From: Alphaproteobacteria bacterium UBA6178
GTDB lineage: Bacteria > Pseudomonadota > Alphaproteobacteria > Rickettsiales > UBA3002
Reading direction: 5' to 3'
Length of the DNA stretch: 45,399 nucleotides
Assembly (NCBI GenBank): GCA_002422205.1
Contig: DITS01000012.1
Span: 1 to 45,399, forward strand
Every line of letters starts with the position of its first letter. Position 1 is the first letter of the stretch. Under the pieces are notes generated by a model. That model did not search any database. It saw nothing but the letters and a program-made list of their open reading frames with translations, and was not told where the DNA came from. Shown here piece after piece: positions 18,110 through 26,664 of the stretch. The position numbers were made by a program, and so were the translations under genes.

Positions 18110-18823
18110 ATGACCAAACGCCGCACCTTTTCGCTAGTATCAATCGCTGCCATCGCCGCACTCACCGCGCTGTATTTTGCTTCAACGCAAGAAAGCATCG
18201 CCCAGAATGACGCGCAGCACGACCACGCGCATGAACATGACGCGGCCAACACAACCATCGCAAGCGATCATCCCCTCACCCAAATTCAGGATGCCGATAA
18301 GGTGCTGGGCGAGGCCGACGCGCCGGTTACCATCATTGAATATTCTTCCATGTCCTGCCCGCATTGCGCCGCATTTCATAAAGAGCTACTGCCGCATATC
18401 AAAACCAACTATATCGAAAAAGGCATTGTCAAATACACCAACCGCGCCTTCCCACTGAATGAGCCCGCCCTGCGCGCCGCCATGCTCACCAAATGTGTTG
18501 ATGACGACAAATATTTCACCTTCACCAACGTATTATTCGATATGCAGGATAAATGGGCCTTTACCCCCGCCTTCCTCGAAGATTTGAAAAAAATCGCGAC
18601 CGTCGGCGGCTTCTCACCCGATAAATTTGATGCATGCATGGCCGATAAAACCCTCGAAGATGCCATGATTACCTCACGTCAGGAAGCGACCGAAGCGCTG
18701 AACATCAATGCAACCCCCACCTTCTTCATTAATGGCGTCGAGCTGAAAGGCCACCTCACCAAAGAAGGCTTCGACGCAGCCATCGCCGTCGCGCAAGATA
18801 AAGCGGCAACCGATAAGGAATAA
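18110..18823 (+). CDS. DsbA-family protein with His-rich linker
   Basis: 237 aa, with an N-terminal hydrophobic segment (about 8-24) that is a signal peptide or anchor. It is followed by a His/Asp-rich linker (HDHAHEHDAAN) that could bind metal. The thioredoxin-like fold starts near VLGEADAPVTIIEYSSMS, with active site CPHC and cis-Pro loop INATPTFFINGVELKG. Extra Cys residues occur in TKCVDDD and DACMAD, as in many alphaproteobacterial relatives. It follows the DUF721 gene after 48 nt. It is the second DsbA-like gene of the window and differs in active site (CPHC versus CPAC). Confidence 0.92.
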   Translation: MTKRRTFSLVSIAAIAALTALYFASTQESIAQNDAQHDHAHEHDAANTTIASDHPLTQIQDADKVLGEADAPVTIIEYSSMSCPHCAAFHKELLPHIKTNYIEKGIVKYTNRAFPLNEPALRAAMLTKCVDDDKYFTFTNVLFDMQDKWAFTPAFLEDLKKIATVGGFSPDKFDACMADKTLEDAMITSRQEATEALNINATPTFFINGVELKGHLTKEGFDAAIAVAQDKAATDKE

Positions 18824-18841
18824 CCCCTAGCCGAGCAGCAT

Positions 18842-19075
18842 GTGAAGCAGGCGATTAAATTATCATTTTCAAAGCCCCAGCTGGTCTATGCTATTATCAT
18901 GGCCATCTCCATGTGCCTCATCATGTCCGCCGTCACCACCTCCATTTTGGTTGAGCGCGGGCATTTCTGGCAGCAATGGCCCAAGGTCGCCTCACTCGAT
19001 CTGATGGTCGCCATACCCGCCGCCATTATTCTTGGCCCGCTGGTGCGTTACATCATTAATCGCCTTTACCCCTGA
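18842..19075 (+). CDS. DUF2798-like two-helix membrane protein
   Basis: 77 aa from a GTG start. There are two transmembrane segments, AIIMAISMCLIMSAVTTSIL and DLMVAIPAAIILGPLVRYII, joined by a short loop with WQQWPKVASL. The topology and the WxxxWP...A.P pattern resemble DUF2798 proteins of unknown function in the inner membrane. It starts 18 nt after the DsbA stop; the GTG has only a weak ribosome binding site. Confidence 0.65.
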   Translation: MKQAIKLSFSKPQLVYAIIMAISMCLIMSAVTTSILVERGHFWQQWPKVASLDLMVAIPAAIILGPLVRYIINRLYP

Positions 19076-19152
19076 ATCTAACGCGTCCCAATGCACACAA
19101 ACCGCTCATAACGCAGTCAATTTTTGCGCTATACACAAAGCATCATTCACGC

Positions 19153-19181
19153 TTGACACTAACAGACCCCGCCCCTAGATT
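19153..19181 (+). promoter_or_regulatory. Sigma-70-type promoter of the atp F0 cluster
   Basis: TTGACA (19153-19158), a 17-bp spacer, then TAGATT (19176-19181). The atpI start codon with a GGAGGA ribosome binding site (19209-19214) follows about 30 nt later. Match quality and placement are good; activity is inferred. Confidence 0.65.
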
Positions 19182-19218
19182 GCGCTCGGCCAAAATAGGT
19201 CGCAGCGCGGAGGAATAA

Positions 19219-19548
19219 ATGCGTAAGCATGACATACCATCACCCCTCGACGCGCTGGAGAAAAAAATTAAATCGGCACGCAAGGCGCAGGAACAATCAG
19301 CCTTGCCGCACCATGGTGGTGCGTCACACGGCATGCGGGCAGGACTCGATCTGGTATCGGGTGTCGCTGTCGGCACGGCGATTGGCTTTGGGCTCGATAC
19401 TTGGCTTGGCACCATGCCGCTTTTTTTGCTGATCTGTATGATGATCGGCACCGCAGCAGGGGTAAAGCTACTAATGGAAACCGCAAAGCGCGCCAGCGCC
19501 GAAGTGGACGAGGAAGAAACAACACAGGAGAGCGACCGTGGCCGGTAA
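19219..19548 (+). CDS. atpI: F0F1 ATP synthase accessory protein AtpI
   Basis: 109 aa. A basic/polar N-terminus is followed by two transmembrane segments (AGLDLVSGVAVGTAIGFGLD and PLFLLICMMIGTAAGVKLL) and an acidic tail. It resembles AtpI/Atp1-like subunits that help assemble the c-ring or support Mg2+ supply. It heads the F0 cluster and overlaps atpB by 11 nt. Confidence 0.9.
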   Translation: MRKHDIPSPLDALEKKIKSARKAQEQSALPHHGGASHGMRAGLDLVSGVAVGTAIGFGLDTWLGTMPLFLLICMMIGTAAGVKLLMETAKRASAEVDEEETTQESDRGR

Positions 19549-20281
19549 AGACCATAGCCCCTTAGCACAGTTCGACGTGTACCCGCTGATAGAAATGCCG
19601 CGCTTAGCTGGCTATAATATCGATTTCACCAACGCCTCCCTTTTTATGGCCATCTCAGGCCTGTTTGCCCTGCTGTTTTTGGGTCTCGGCATGCGTGGCC
19701 GCGCATTGGTGCCGGGCCGCTGGCAGTCAATGGTCGAAATGACCTATGGCTTCGTTGCCTCCACTGTCAAAGATAATGTGGGCAAAGAAGGCAAAGCCTA
19801 TTTCCCATTCATCTTCTCGCTCTTCATGTTCGTGGTCATGTGTAATCTGGTCGGGATGATTCCGTTTTCTTTCACCGTCACCAGCCACATCATCGTTACC
19901 TTCGCGCTCGCTGCCGCCATTTTCATCGGCGTCACCCTGCTCGCAATTTATAAACATGGCCTGATCAAATTTCTTAAATTCTTCCTCCCCCATGGCACCC
20001 CGTGGTGGATGGCGCCCATGATGTATCTGATTGAGCTATTCTCCTACCTCGCACGCCCCATCAGCCTGTCCGTTCGTCTCATGGCCAATATGATGGCAGG
20101 CCACACCATGCTGAAAGTGATTGCGGGCTTTGTTGTTTCACTCGGCCTCATCGGTGGCTGGGCCCCGCTTGCATTATTAGTCGTTCTCACCGGCTTCGAA
20201 ATTTTTGTCGCCATTTTGCAGGCCTATATTTTCACCATTCTCACTTGTGTGTATCTGAATGATGCGTTGCATCTGCATTGA
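19538..20281 (+). CDS. atpB: ATP synthase F0 subunit a
   Basis: 247 aa from a GTG start overlapping atpI. Five to six membrane helices are visible. The proton-channel helix contains SLSVRLMANMMAGHTML with the essential Arg, and the last helix has GFEIFVAILQAYIFTILTCVYLNDAL. Subunit a forms the proton half-channels against the c-ring in the inner membrane. Confidence 0.96.
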   Translation: MAGKDHSPLAQFDVYPLIEMPRLAGYNIDFTNASLFMAISGLFALLFLGLGMRGRALVPGRWQSMVEMTYGFVASTVKDNVGKEGKAYFPFIFSLFMFVVMCNLVGMIPFSFTVTSHIIVTFALAAAIFIGVTLLAIYKHGLIKFLKFFLPHGTPWWMAPMMYLIELFSYLARPISLSVRLMANMMAGHTMLKVIAGFVVSLGLIGGWAPLALLVVLTGFEIFVAILQAYIFTILTCVYLNDALHLH

Positions 20282-20342
20282 GGATTGATTTTTTAATTTT
20301 GATTGAGTAACCACATCTAAACTTTAAAAAGGAATGAGTAAC

Positions 20343-20570
20343 ATGGAATCTGAAGCACTGAAATATATTGGCGTTGGTTTGATGAGCCTGGGTATGCTGG
20401 GCGCAGCTATCGGCGTAGGCAACATTTTCGCTGCCATGCTGAACGGTCTGGCCCGCAACCCTGCGGCTGAAAGCAAACTGGCTAAATACATATACGTTGG
20501 TGCCGGTCTGGCAGAAGCAATGGGCCTGTTCGCACTCGTTATTGCCCTGCTGTTGATCTTCGCCGTTTAA
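20343..20570 (+). CDS. atpE: ATP synthase F0 subunit c
   Basis: The ATG at 20343 (MESEALKYIGVG) is preferred over 20334 because AAGGA ends directly before 20334, leaving correct spacing only for the second ATG. 75 aa hairpin of two helices. The polar loop is NGLARNPAAESKL (RNP loop) and the proton-binding Glu is in GLAEAMGLFALV. There is no Na+-type signature, so a proton ring is expected. Confidence 0.95.
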   Translation: MESEALKYIGVGLMSLGMLGAAIGVGNIFAAMLNGLARNPAAESKLAKYIYVGAGLAEAMGLFALVIALLLIFAV

Positions 20571-20592
20571 TTAATTAAGGCGGATTTCCGGC

Positions 20593-21273
20593 ATGGATGA
20601 AACAATGGCACAACCAGCCCCAGACGCAGATAATGCGGCTTCGGAATCGACTCTTGAAATCATTGAAAGAGACGCCGAAGCCGCAATTGAAGCAAGCGAA
20701 GAAGCAATCGAGCATCTGGGTCACGAGTTGAAAGAGTCATTGGCACCCTCGCATTATCAGGAAAAAGTCAAAGTCGAAAAAGAACTGCCACCCCAGCTGA
20801 ACCACGAGACCTTCGCCTCGCAGCTTTTCTGGCTGGCCATCATTTTCTTCGTTTTCTATCTGCTGATGGCACGGCGCACTATTCCACGCATCCGTGAAGT
20901 GCTCGAAAAGCGACAGACACAGATCACCCATGATCTGGATGCCGCCGAAAAAGCCAAAGCCGATGCCGAAAAAGCCCGTCAGCACTATACTAAAGATCTG
21001 GCAACCGCCCGTGACCGCGCCGCCAAACTCATTGCCGACGCGCAAGCCGACATCAGCACCATAATAACTGCCGAGCAACATCGGCTCGATCAGAAGCTGG
21101 CCCGCTCCCTGCAAGAAGCCGACGCACGCATCGAAGAGCAAGTGTCAAAAGCCCGCCAGGACATCGTGCCGGTTGCAATCGACATCACGCGCAGCATCGT
21201 CGAAAAAGTGCTGGGCGTTTCCGCTGACGAAAAAAGCGCCAGCGCTGCTGTAGCCGCTGAAATGAAAGGGTAA
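20593..21273 (+). CDS. ATP synthase F0 subunit b' with long acidic N-terminal extension
   Basis: 226 aa. It is about 60 residues longer than usual because an acidic stretch (Glu/Ala-rich, about 1-75, such as ERDAEAAIEASEEAIEHLGH) precedes the membrane segment LFWLAIIFFVFYLLMA. The remainder is the long coiled coil of the peripheral stalk. Paired b' and b genes (atpF', atpF) are typical of alphaproteobacteria and phototrophs. The extension would lie on the periplasmic side if the usual topology holds. Confidence 0.9.
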   Translation: MDETMAQPAPDADNAASESTLEIIERDAEAAIEASEEAIEHLGHELKESLAPSHYQEKVKVEKELPPQLNHETFASQLFWLAIIFFVFYLLMARRTIPRIREVLEKRQTQITHDLDAAEKAKADAEKARQHYTKDLATARDRAAKLIADAQADISTIITAEQHRLDQKLARSLQEADARIEEQVSKARQDIVPVAIDITRSIVEKVLGVSADEKSASAAVAAEMKG

Positions 21274-21275
21274 CC

Positions 21276-21764
21276 GTGGAAGCTGTTTTGCATAATCCAA
21301 CCGTATGGGTTGCCGTCGCTTTTGTCATTTTCATGCTCGGCTTTTTTAAGCTGGCAGTGCCTCATCTTGTCCGCGCGCTTGATCAACGCTCCAACGCCAT
21401 CCGCAACGAACTGGCCGAAGCCGTCCGCCTGCGCGAAGAAGCACAGGCCATCCTCGCCGAATATCAGCAACGCCAGCATGATATGGTTGCCGAAGCCGAA
21501 TCGATTCTGGTGCATGCCCGCCGCGAAGCCGAAACCATGAAATTACAAGCCGAAACCGATCTGAAAAACGCAGTTGAGCGCCGCACCAAACTCGCACAAG
21601 ACAAAATCGCGCGCGCCGAGGCCGATGCTACCGCACAAGTCAAAGCCGATCTGGTCACCGTGGCAGCAGCAGCAGCCAAAACCGTGATGACCGACATGAT
21701 GCCATCGCAATCCGATGCATTAATTGACAAAGCCACGAAAGACCTTGAGCGCCTCGTACATTAA
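21276..21764 (+). CDS. atpF: ATP synthase F0 subunit b
   Basis: 162 aa from a GTG start 2 nt after the b' stop. One N-terminal membrane helix (VWVAVAFVIFMLGFFKLAV) is followed by a continuous coiled coil rich in Glu, Ala and Arg (LREEAQAILAEYQQRQHDM). It forms the peripheral stalk joining F0 and F1. F1 genes are not in the window, as is common where F0 and F1 operons are split. Confidence 0.94.
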   Translation: MEAVLHNPTVWVAVAFVIFMLGFFKLAVPHLVRALDQRSNAIRNELAEAVRLREEAQAILAEYQQRQHDMVAEAESILVHARREAETMKLQAETDLKNAVERRTKLAQDKIARAEADATAQVKADLVTVAAAAAKTVMTDMMPSQSDALIDKATKDLERLVH

Positions 21765-22635
21765 GCACCCAATTATTAGCGCAAGCCTTGCTTGCGCAGC
21801 CTTTGCCCTGTGCCAATGCATTTCATCACAAGCACAAGCCGGCGCATGGACGCAAAAGCAAGGCGATATACTCATCGTACAAACCACCGCTATGTATCAA
21901 AGCGATAGCTATTTCGACGAACAGGGCAACCGCCAGTCGCAAGGCGATTTCTCTAAATACGAAATCAACCCCTACCTCGAATATGGCCTCAGCGATTCCC
22001 TCACCTTAGGCGTCAATCTCTTCGCCCAGTATTTACAACAAGACGTCAGCGAAACCATCAATTTCGGACAGCGCGGCTCAATCACCCATCATTATACCGC
22101 CGAAAATATAGGCCTCACCGATAGCGAATTATTCGCCCGCCAGCGCCTATGGCAGCGCAACGGCCTCGTCATTTCATTCCAGCCTCTCGTCAAATTCCCC
22201 AGCCTCTACCATGCCGATCATTTACCCAAAGGCGGAAGCGACAGCTTCGACATCGAAAACTCACTTTTGACCGGATACAGCTTCCCGCTATGGGATCGCT
22301 ATCACTTTATCGATCTCCGACTGGGTTATCGCCACCGGCTAGATACTTTGCTCAACGACCAAATCAAAGCCGATGCCAAGCTGGGCATTGCCATAGATGA
22401 AAGCTGGTATCTTATCCCCGCAATCACTTACACTCATGCCACCGCACACACCCCGCAAATCGCATTTGCCGAATCCGGCTTAAACGACTATGATCTGCTG
22501 AAACTAGAATGCAGCGTGTTATTCCGCGTAAACCCCGAATTATATTTTTCAGCCGGTGCCTTTGCCCATGCAAGTGGCACAAACACCGGTGAAGGCTATG
22601 GCATAATGATAAGTACCGGCTGGCAGCTACAATGA
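21724..22635 (+). CDS. Outer-membrane beta-barrel-like protein (XagA-like)
   Basis: The frame is open from a TTG at 21724 (a second TTG is at 21745). No ATG precedes the signal peptide (SLACAAFALCQCISSQAQAG), so a TTG start inside atpF is likely. About 300 aa. After the signal peptide come alternating polar/hydrophobic strands such as INPYLEYGLSDSLTLGVNLF and HFIDLRLGYRHRLDTLLN, ending with Gln rather than Phe. It overlaps the glycosyltransferase gene by four bases (ATGA). Pairing with an XagB-like enzyme suggests a polysaccharide exporter or surface factor like XagA. This is inference from context and general resemblance. Confidence 0.65.
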   Translation: MTKPRKTLSASYIKHPIISASLACAAFALCQCISSQAQAGAWTQKQGDILIVQTTAMYQSDSYFDEQGNRQSQGDFSKYEINPYLEYGLSDSLTLGVNLFAQYLQQDVSETINFGQRGSITHHYTAENIGLTDSELFARQRLWQRNGLVISFQPLVKFPSLYHADHLPKGGSDSFDIENSLLTGYSFPLWDRYHFIDLRLGYRHRLDTLLNDQIKADAKLGIAIDESWYLIPAITYTHATAHTPQIAFAESGLNDYDLLKLECSVLFRVNPELYFSAGAFAHASGTNTGEGYGIMISTGWQLQ

Positions 22636-24458
22636 TACATCCCAAACACAGCAATAAAAAACTGGGCGAGCTATTACTCGATGAAGGCGCCATCACGCAG
22701 GAAAATCTCGATGATGCCCTCCACCAGCAACGCAAATATCCCGAGCGTTTGGGCAGTATTCTCACCAGCCTCAATCGCCTCAACCCGCTCAGGCTCTATC
22801 AAACGCTCGCCACACAACAATCGCTCCCCTTCGTCGATCTCACCGAACAACCACCTGACAACCGTCTTTCTGATTATCAGGAGCTCGATTATTACCTCTC
22901 GCACCGCTGCGTGCCATGGCGCATTGTCAACGGCCACATGGTCATCGCCTGTTGCGAAGTCACCCACAAGCTGCGCCATTGGGCCACCGGTTTTTATCAC
23001 GCACAGGTCGAATTTGTCATCTGCACCCCGCGTGATCTGCTAAGCGCCATCGAAACCCTCTTCGGCACCCAGATCGAAGAAGACAAACGCTCACGCCTGC
23101 TCAATGCCACCCCACATCTATCCGCAAAGCGCACGCTGTACCCAAGGCAGGCAAAATCCTTAGCAGGCCTGATCGTCCTTGTGACCGCCTGCGTCCTCAT
23201 CGCCCCCATCACCAGCATGATCACATTACTACTACTCATGAACGGCTTCTACATCGCCACCATCGGGCTAAAATACCTGCTCTATCGTCAATCCAGAAAG
23301 CACGGCCTTTACCCACCGGATATTACAGCCCAGGACACCAACTCCCTGCCGCCCTACACCATCCTCATCCCGCTTTATCACGAAGCGGACAATATCCTGC
23401 CGCTGCTCGCCGCAATGCGCGCGCTCGACTATCCCAAATCCCTGCTCGATATCAAGCTGGTCGTCGAAGCCGATGACGACGCCACCATCGCCGCCATCAA
23501 AGCCGCTCAGCCCGAAGCCTATTTCGAAATCATCCGCGTTCCCTATTCGCAGCCGCGCACCAAGCCCAAAGCCTGCAATTACGCCCTCACCTTTGCACGC
23601 GGCGATTTTGTCACCATCTATGACGCCGAAGATCGCCCCGCACCCGATCAACTGCGCCTCGCCGTCGAAACTTTCCGCCGCGCTCCCGATGATGTAATCT
23701 GCCTGCAAGCACGCTTGAATTACTATAATTGGGACGAAAACTGGCTCACCCGCTTTTTCGCTCTCGAATATGCCTTGCTATTCAACACAATGCTCCCCGG
23801 CTTACAGACCCTCGGCATCCCCATCCCGCTGGGTGGTACCAGCAATCATATCAACCTCAAACGCCTGCGCGAAATCGGCGAATGGGACCCCTACAACGTC
23901 ACCGAAGACGCCGATTTAGGCATCCGCCTGTCCATGCGCGGCTACCGCACGCAGGTGCTCGACTCACTCACACTCGAAGAATCCCCCATCCGCCTCGGCG
24001 CATGGCTCAAGCAGCGCTCGCGCTGGATTAAAGGCTATATGCAGACATGGCTGGTTTATATGCGCGACCCGCGCCAGCTTTACCGCCGCCTCGGCCCACG
24101 TGGTTTCTGGGGGTTTCAGCTTTTCATCGGCAGCCCCTGCCTCATTTTCCTGATTTCCCCGTTTTTATGGCTCATCTGCCTGCTGTGGATGTCGGGGTGG
24201 GTCTTATCCGCCGCCGCGCCCATCTGGCTATTGCCCTTGTGCTTGCTAGTGTTATTAGCAGGCATTGTCTGCCATATCATGCTGGCCCTCACCACCCTAC
24301 CCCTCTGGGATAACGATAAAATGCGCCGCTATGCTTACCTCTTCCCTCTTTATTGGTTCTGGCATTCCATCGCCAGCCTGCGCGCGCTATGGCAGCTCAT
24401 CCATCACCCGCATTTCTGGGATAAAACCACGCACGGCCTCAGCAAACTGAAATCATAG
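22632..24458 (+). CDS. MshEN-domain family 2 glycosyltransferase (XagB-like)
   Basis: 608 aa. The N-terminus (about 8-150) resembles the GspE-N/MshEN domain, with LGELLLDEGAITQENLDDAL and LYQTLATQQSLPFVDL; some MshEN domains bind cyclic di-GMP. Two membrane helices follow (about 180-220). The GT2 catalytic domain (about 240-480) contains VVEADDDAT, YDAEDRPAPDQL, TEDADLGIRL and QRSRWIKGYMQT, matching the D, DxD, ED, QxxRW pattern of processive enzymes. Three to four C-terminal membrane helices end the protein. It probably polymerises and transports an exopolysaccharide across the inner membrane. It is coupled to the upstream outer-membrane gene by a 4-nt overlap. Confidence 0.85.
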   Translation: MIHPKHSNKKLGELLLDEGAITQENLDDALHQQRKYPERLGSILTSLNRLNPLRLYQTLATQQSLPFVDLTEQPPDNRLSDYQELDYYLSHRCVPWRIVNGHMVIACCEVTHKLRHWATGFYHAQVEFVICTPRDLLSAIETLFGTQIEEDKRSRLLNATPHLSAKRTLYPRQAKSLAGLIVLVTACVLIAPITSMITLLLLMNGFYIATIGLKYLLYRQSRKHGLYPPDITAQDTNSLPPYTILIPLYHEADNILPLLAAMRALDYPKSLLDIKLVVEADDDATIAAIKAAQPEAYFEIIRVPYSQPRTKPKACNYALTFARGDFVTIYDAEDRPAPDQLRLAVETFRRAPDDVICLQARLNYYNWDENWLTRFFALEYALLFNTMLPGLQTLGIPIPLGGTSNHINLKRLREIGEWDPYNVTEDADLGIRLSMRGYRTQVLDSLTLEESPIRLGAWLKQRSRWIKGYMQTWLVYMRDPRQLYRRLGPRGFWGFQLFIGSPCLIFLISPFLWLICLLWMSGWVLSAAAPIWLLPLCLLVLLAGIVCHIMLALTTLPLWDNDKMRRYAYLFPLYWFWHSIASLRALWQLIHHPHFWDKTTHGLSKLKS

Positions 24459-24477
24459 GCAAATGAACGATTAAGTG

Positions 24478-24506
24478 TTGACACAACCTAGGGCTAGCGC
24501 TAAACA
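24478..24506 (+). promoter_or_regulatory. Putative promoter of rpmJ
   Basis: TTGACA at 24478-24483, a 17-bp spacer and TAAACA at 24501-24506, upstream of the rpmJ start with AGAAGGA between. The -35 box is perfect, the -10 box weak. Confidence 0.5.
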
Positions 24507-24537
24507 AAGCCCTCTTTGAACGTAGAAGGATCGACCC

Positions 24538-24663
24538 ATGAAAGTGTTAAGCTCACTGAAATCCGCCAAAAAGCGTGATAAAAATTGCCGCGTAGTTCGC
24601 CGCAAGGGCCGCATCTACGTCATCAACAAAACCAACCCCCGCCTCAAGGCGCGTCAGGGCTAA
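24538..24663 (+). CDS. rpmJ: Large ribosomal subunit protein bL36 (C-minus form)
   Basis: 41 aa beginning MKVLSSLKSAKKRDKNCRVV, followed by RRKGRIYVINKTNPRLKARQ. It lacks the CxxC...H zinc ligands of the short C-plus form and has the extended basic form usual in alphaproteobacteria. AGAAGGA precedes the ATG. A strong terminator follows, so it is a single-gene unit. Confidence 0.95.
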   Translation: MKVLSSLKSAKKRDKNCRVVRRKGRIYVINKTNPRLKARQG

Positions 24664-24684
24664 ACCTGCTGCAACCCCCATACC

Positions 24685-24712
24685 AAAAAAGCCGGTTTCC
24701 ACCGGCTTTTTT
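24685..24712. terminator. Bidirectional terminator between rpmJ and the convergent orphan gene
   Basis: Six A, GCCGGT, a 4-nt loop, ACCGGC and six T give a perfect 12-bp stem. It can end transcription from rpmJ on the plus strand and from the gene at 24737-25759 on the minus strand. Confidence 0.85.
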
Positions 24713-24736
24713 ATTGTCTGCAAACTAGCATTTTGT

Positions 24737-25759
24737 TTATCCCGGGCCATCTATCGATCCCGCCTGCGCTTTAACGTCAGCATGCATCTCACGCAATAAT
24801 TCCTTCAACTGCATTTCAGGCACCTGCGCATGCACAAATTCTGCTACCATCATAATCTCATCCTTTAACCGCTGCGTATCTGGCCTGCCCCCCGCTTTGC
24901 AGCCTTTCATACTACCTTCCACCGACCGTAAAACCGAATGATCAATGCTATTCTTAATCGCCGCCATAAACGGCTCTACATTTGCCGGTGGCGTCATTAA
25001 AGCCACAATCTTATCCCGAGTCTCGAAAGTGCTTCGCAAAATCTTAACCGCATCATCCGTAGCCTTACGTATAGCAATTTGATCATCATAAGCGAAATCG
25101 GCGTCTTGCTCCGAATAAAAATCATACAATGCTTCTAAAGGCGGACGAGACTCATAATTGATATGTACCCCATCAAGCAGACCATAAACCGACGCTAAGT
25201 TTGTCGCTTCTTGCTTCAATGCAGCAGCCCTTGCCACCCTTTGTTCATCTTTCAACTCAGCATCTATGGGATGGAGTGGATAATCAACGATGTTACCGGC
25301 AATATTCCCTATATGCTTCGCCACCCAGTTTGCAACGTCATTTGTCTCCCGATGCAAAGACCAATCCGGCATCGCATATTTTGTAAAATCATTTGATAAA
25401 TCAATCAGCTCCCTTAATGCTTCAACCTCATACCGTTCTTTCCGGTCATGCGCACCTAAAGCAATCTTTTTTTGCATCCCATTTAAATCCAGCGCAAATT
25501 TTAGCTTACCATTCGAGCCTTCTTCCGGGATAAAAAGCTTCGGCCCTTCTGCATAAGACAGCATAGCACCTTGCGTAATATTAAATAGCTGTGTAACAAG
25601 CGCGCGGTTTTCTGGTGTATTGTCCGCAAGCACTTCAACGCAATCAGCGCCTTTAAGCAGCAAACTCTTGCCCAAAACCCGCCACCAGGCCGATTTCCAC
25701 GCATCAACATTAATCAGCTTATCTTGGTCTATAATCGCAGCACTATCCGTCACACTCAC
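24737..25759 (-). CDS. Orphan cytoplasmic protein, 340 aa
   Basis: A long frame with no signal peptide or membrane helix, mostly helical. Segments include AWKSAWWRVLGKSLLLKGAD, FIPEEGSNGKLKFALDLNGM, NEPFMAA-like NVEPFMAAIKNSIDHS and a charged C-terminus (LKELLREMHADVKAQAGSID). I recognise no domain or catalytic motif. It converges with rpmJ across a shared terminator. Codon use is slightly more A+T-rich than in the housekeeping genes, as in other orphans in this window. Confidence 0.65.
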   Translation of the reverse strand: MSVTDSAAIIDQDKLINVDAWKSAWWRVLGKSLLLKGADCVEVLADNTPENRALVTQLFNITQGAMLSYAEGPKLFIPEEGSNGKLKFALDLNGMQKKIALGAHDRKERYEVEALRELIDLSNDFTKYAMPDWSLHRETNDVANWVAKHIGNIAGNIVDYPLHPIDAELKDEQRVARAAALKQEATNLASVYGLLDGVHINYESRPPLEALYDFYSEQDADFAYDDQIAIRKATDDAVKILRSTFETRDKIVALMTPPANVEPFMAAIKNSIDHSVLRSVEGSMKGCKAGGRPDTQRLKDEIMMVAEFVHAQVPEMQLKELLREMHADVKAQAGSIDGPG

Positions 25760-25901
25760 CCCAAACGTTAATTTCCATTAACATTTAACATGCCAACCAA
25801 CACACCACAAGTAACAGCCGAAAATTTCACGCAACCGTCACAATTTGCCGCAACAGATAACCCACAGCTAATAATATGAAAAACAGGAAAGAAACAAAGC
25901 C

Positions 25902-26321
25902 CTAGCGCACGAACACATGCACTTCGTCAAAGCGAATGCCGGGCTGCATTTCGCTGGTCACATTCAGCCGCTCCGGCGGAATGCCCATTTTCACCAGATT
26001 ATCGGCCACCTCACGCAAATGCGCCGAGGCCACTTGCATCAGCTGCTCATTACGGCCCTCGTCATTGCTGCGGGGCACATAGGATACCAGATCAAACACC
26101 ACATCGGGCTTAGCATCCACCGCTTGTGATACTGCCGTAAACAGCGACTGTTCATAATGCACTTTGCGCTGATTAAAGCGAATCACCACCAACGGCTTGC
26201 TGATGCCCGACACGCTGACCGCCATCGGCGCGCTCCATGCAGGCACCGACGCCGCCACCGCAGGCAGCAACGCCATCAGTGCCAAAAATCCCCAAGCCAA
26301 GCGCTTCATGATCCTTTTCAT
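25902..26321 (-). CDS. Small secreted protein of unknown function
   Basis: Start taken at the ATG complementary to 26319-26321 (MKRIMKRLAWGF); an ATG four codons later with AAGGA close by is possible. About 139 aa with a signal peptide ending near AWSA. The mature part has VVIRFNQRKVHYEQSLFTAV, then DVVFDLVSYVPRSNDEGRNE, and a C-terminal LREVADNLVKMGIPPERLNV followed by an alternating strand. The helix-strand order, Met-Gly-Ile-Pro-Pro-Glu-Arg turn and terminal strand recall the OmpA-like peptidoglycan-binding fold, but its usual Asp/Arg motif is not clear. Confidence 0.65.
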   Translation of the reverse strand: MKRIMKRLAWGFLALMALLPAVAASVPAWSAPMAVSVSGISKPLVVIRFNQRKVHYEQSLFTAVSQAVDAKPDVVFDLVSYVPRSNDEGRNEQLMQVASAHLREVADNLVKMGIPPERLNVTSEMQPGIRFDEVHVFVR

Positions 26322-26438
26322 CTGTCTGACATACCATGCCCAGCGCGGCCTTGCCAAGGTTTTTATAGCACTCCAAAATCATTTTCATAAATCACTTGTG
26401 TTTTGCACCGATTTTGCTAGTTTTCGCGCCTCGCAGAC

Positions 26439-26515
26439 GGACCCGTAGCTCAGCTGGATAGAGCATCTGACTACGAATCAGAAGGTCGGGCGTTCGAATC
26501 GCTCCGGGTCCGCCA
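26439..26515 (+). tRNA. tRNA-Arg (anticodon ACG)
   Basis: 77 nt including encoded CCA. The acceptor stem GGACCCG pairs with CGGGTCC. The anticodon stem TCTGA/TCAGA closes loop CTACGAA with anticodon ACG at 26473-26475, and the T-loop is GTTCGAATC. The 3' half from the anticodon loop onward is the left copy of the direct repeat that bounds the accessory segment. Confidence 0.97.
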
Positions 26516-26559
26516 ATAGAAAAGGCCACATCATGTGGCCTTTTCTATTGGGAGCCGTT
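26471..26559 (+). repeat. Left attachment-site-like repeat (attL) at tRNA-Arg
   Basis: Bases 26471-26539 match 30540-30608 perfectly (69 bp). Two mismatches follow within the next 20 bases (26540 and 26556). A further 17-bp match (TTCGACAATAAGCTTAG) occurs at 26578-26594 and 30648-30664. The repeat starts exactly at position 32 of the anticodon loop, a favoured crossover site for tyrosine recombinases. The spacing between copies is 4,069 bp. Confidence 0.85.
26516..26550. terminator. Strong bidirectional terminator after tRNA-Arg
   Basis: AATAGAAAAGGCCACA, three loop bases and its full reverse complement form a perfect 16-bp stem ending in a T-rich arm. It follows the tRNA directly. The repeat copy at 30585-30619 has the same hairpin with one G-T pair. 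Confidence 0.85.
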
Positions 26560-26664
26560 TCTGAGAGCCCGAAGGCGTTCGACAATAAGCTTAGTTTTGC
26601 CAAGTAGCACTAAACTGCTAGCTTAGGTTTCAAATCCTTTTGCAAAAATAAGCTAAAGAAATCT

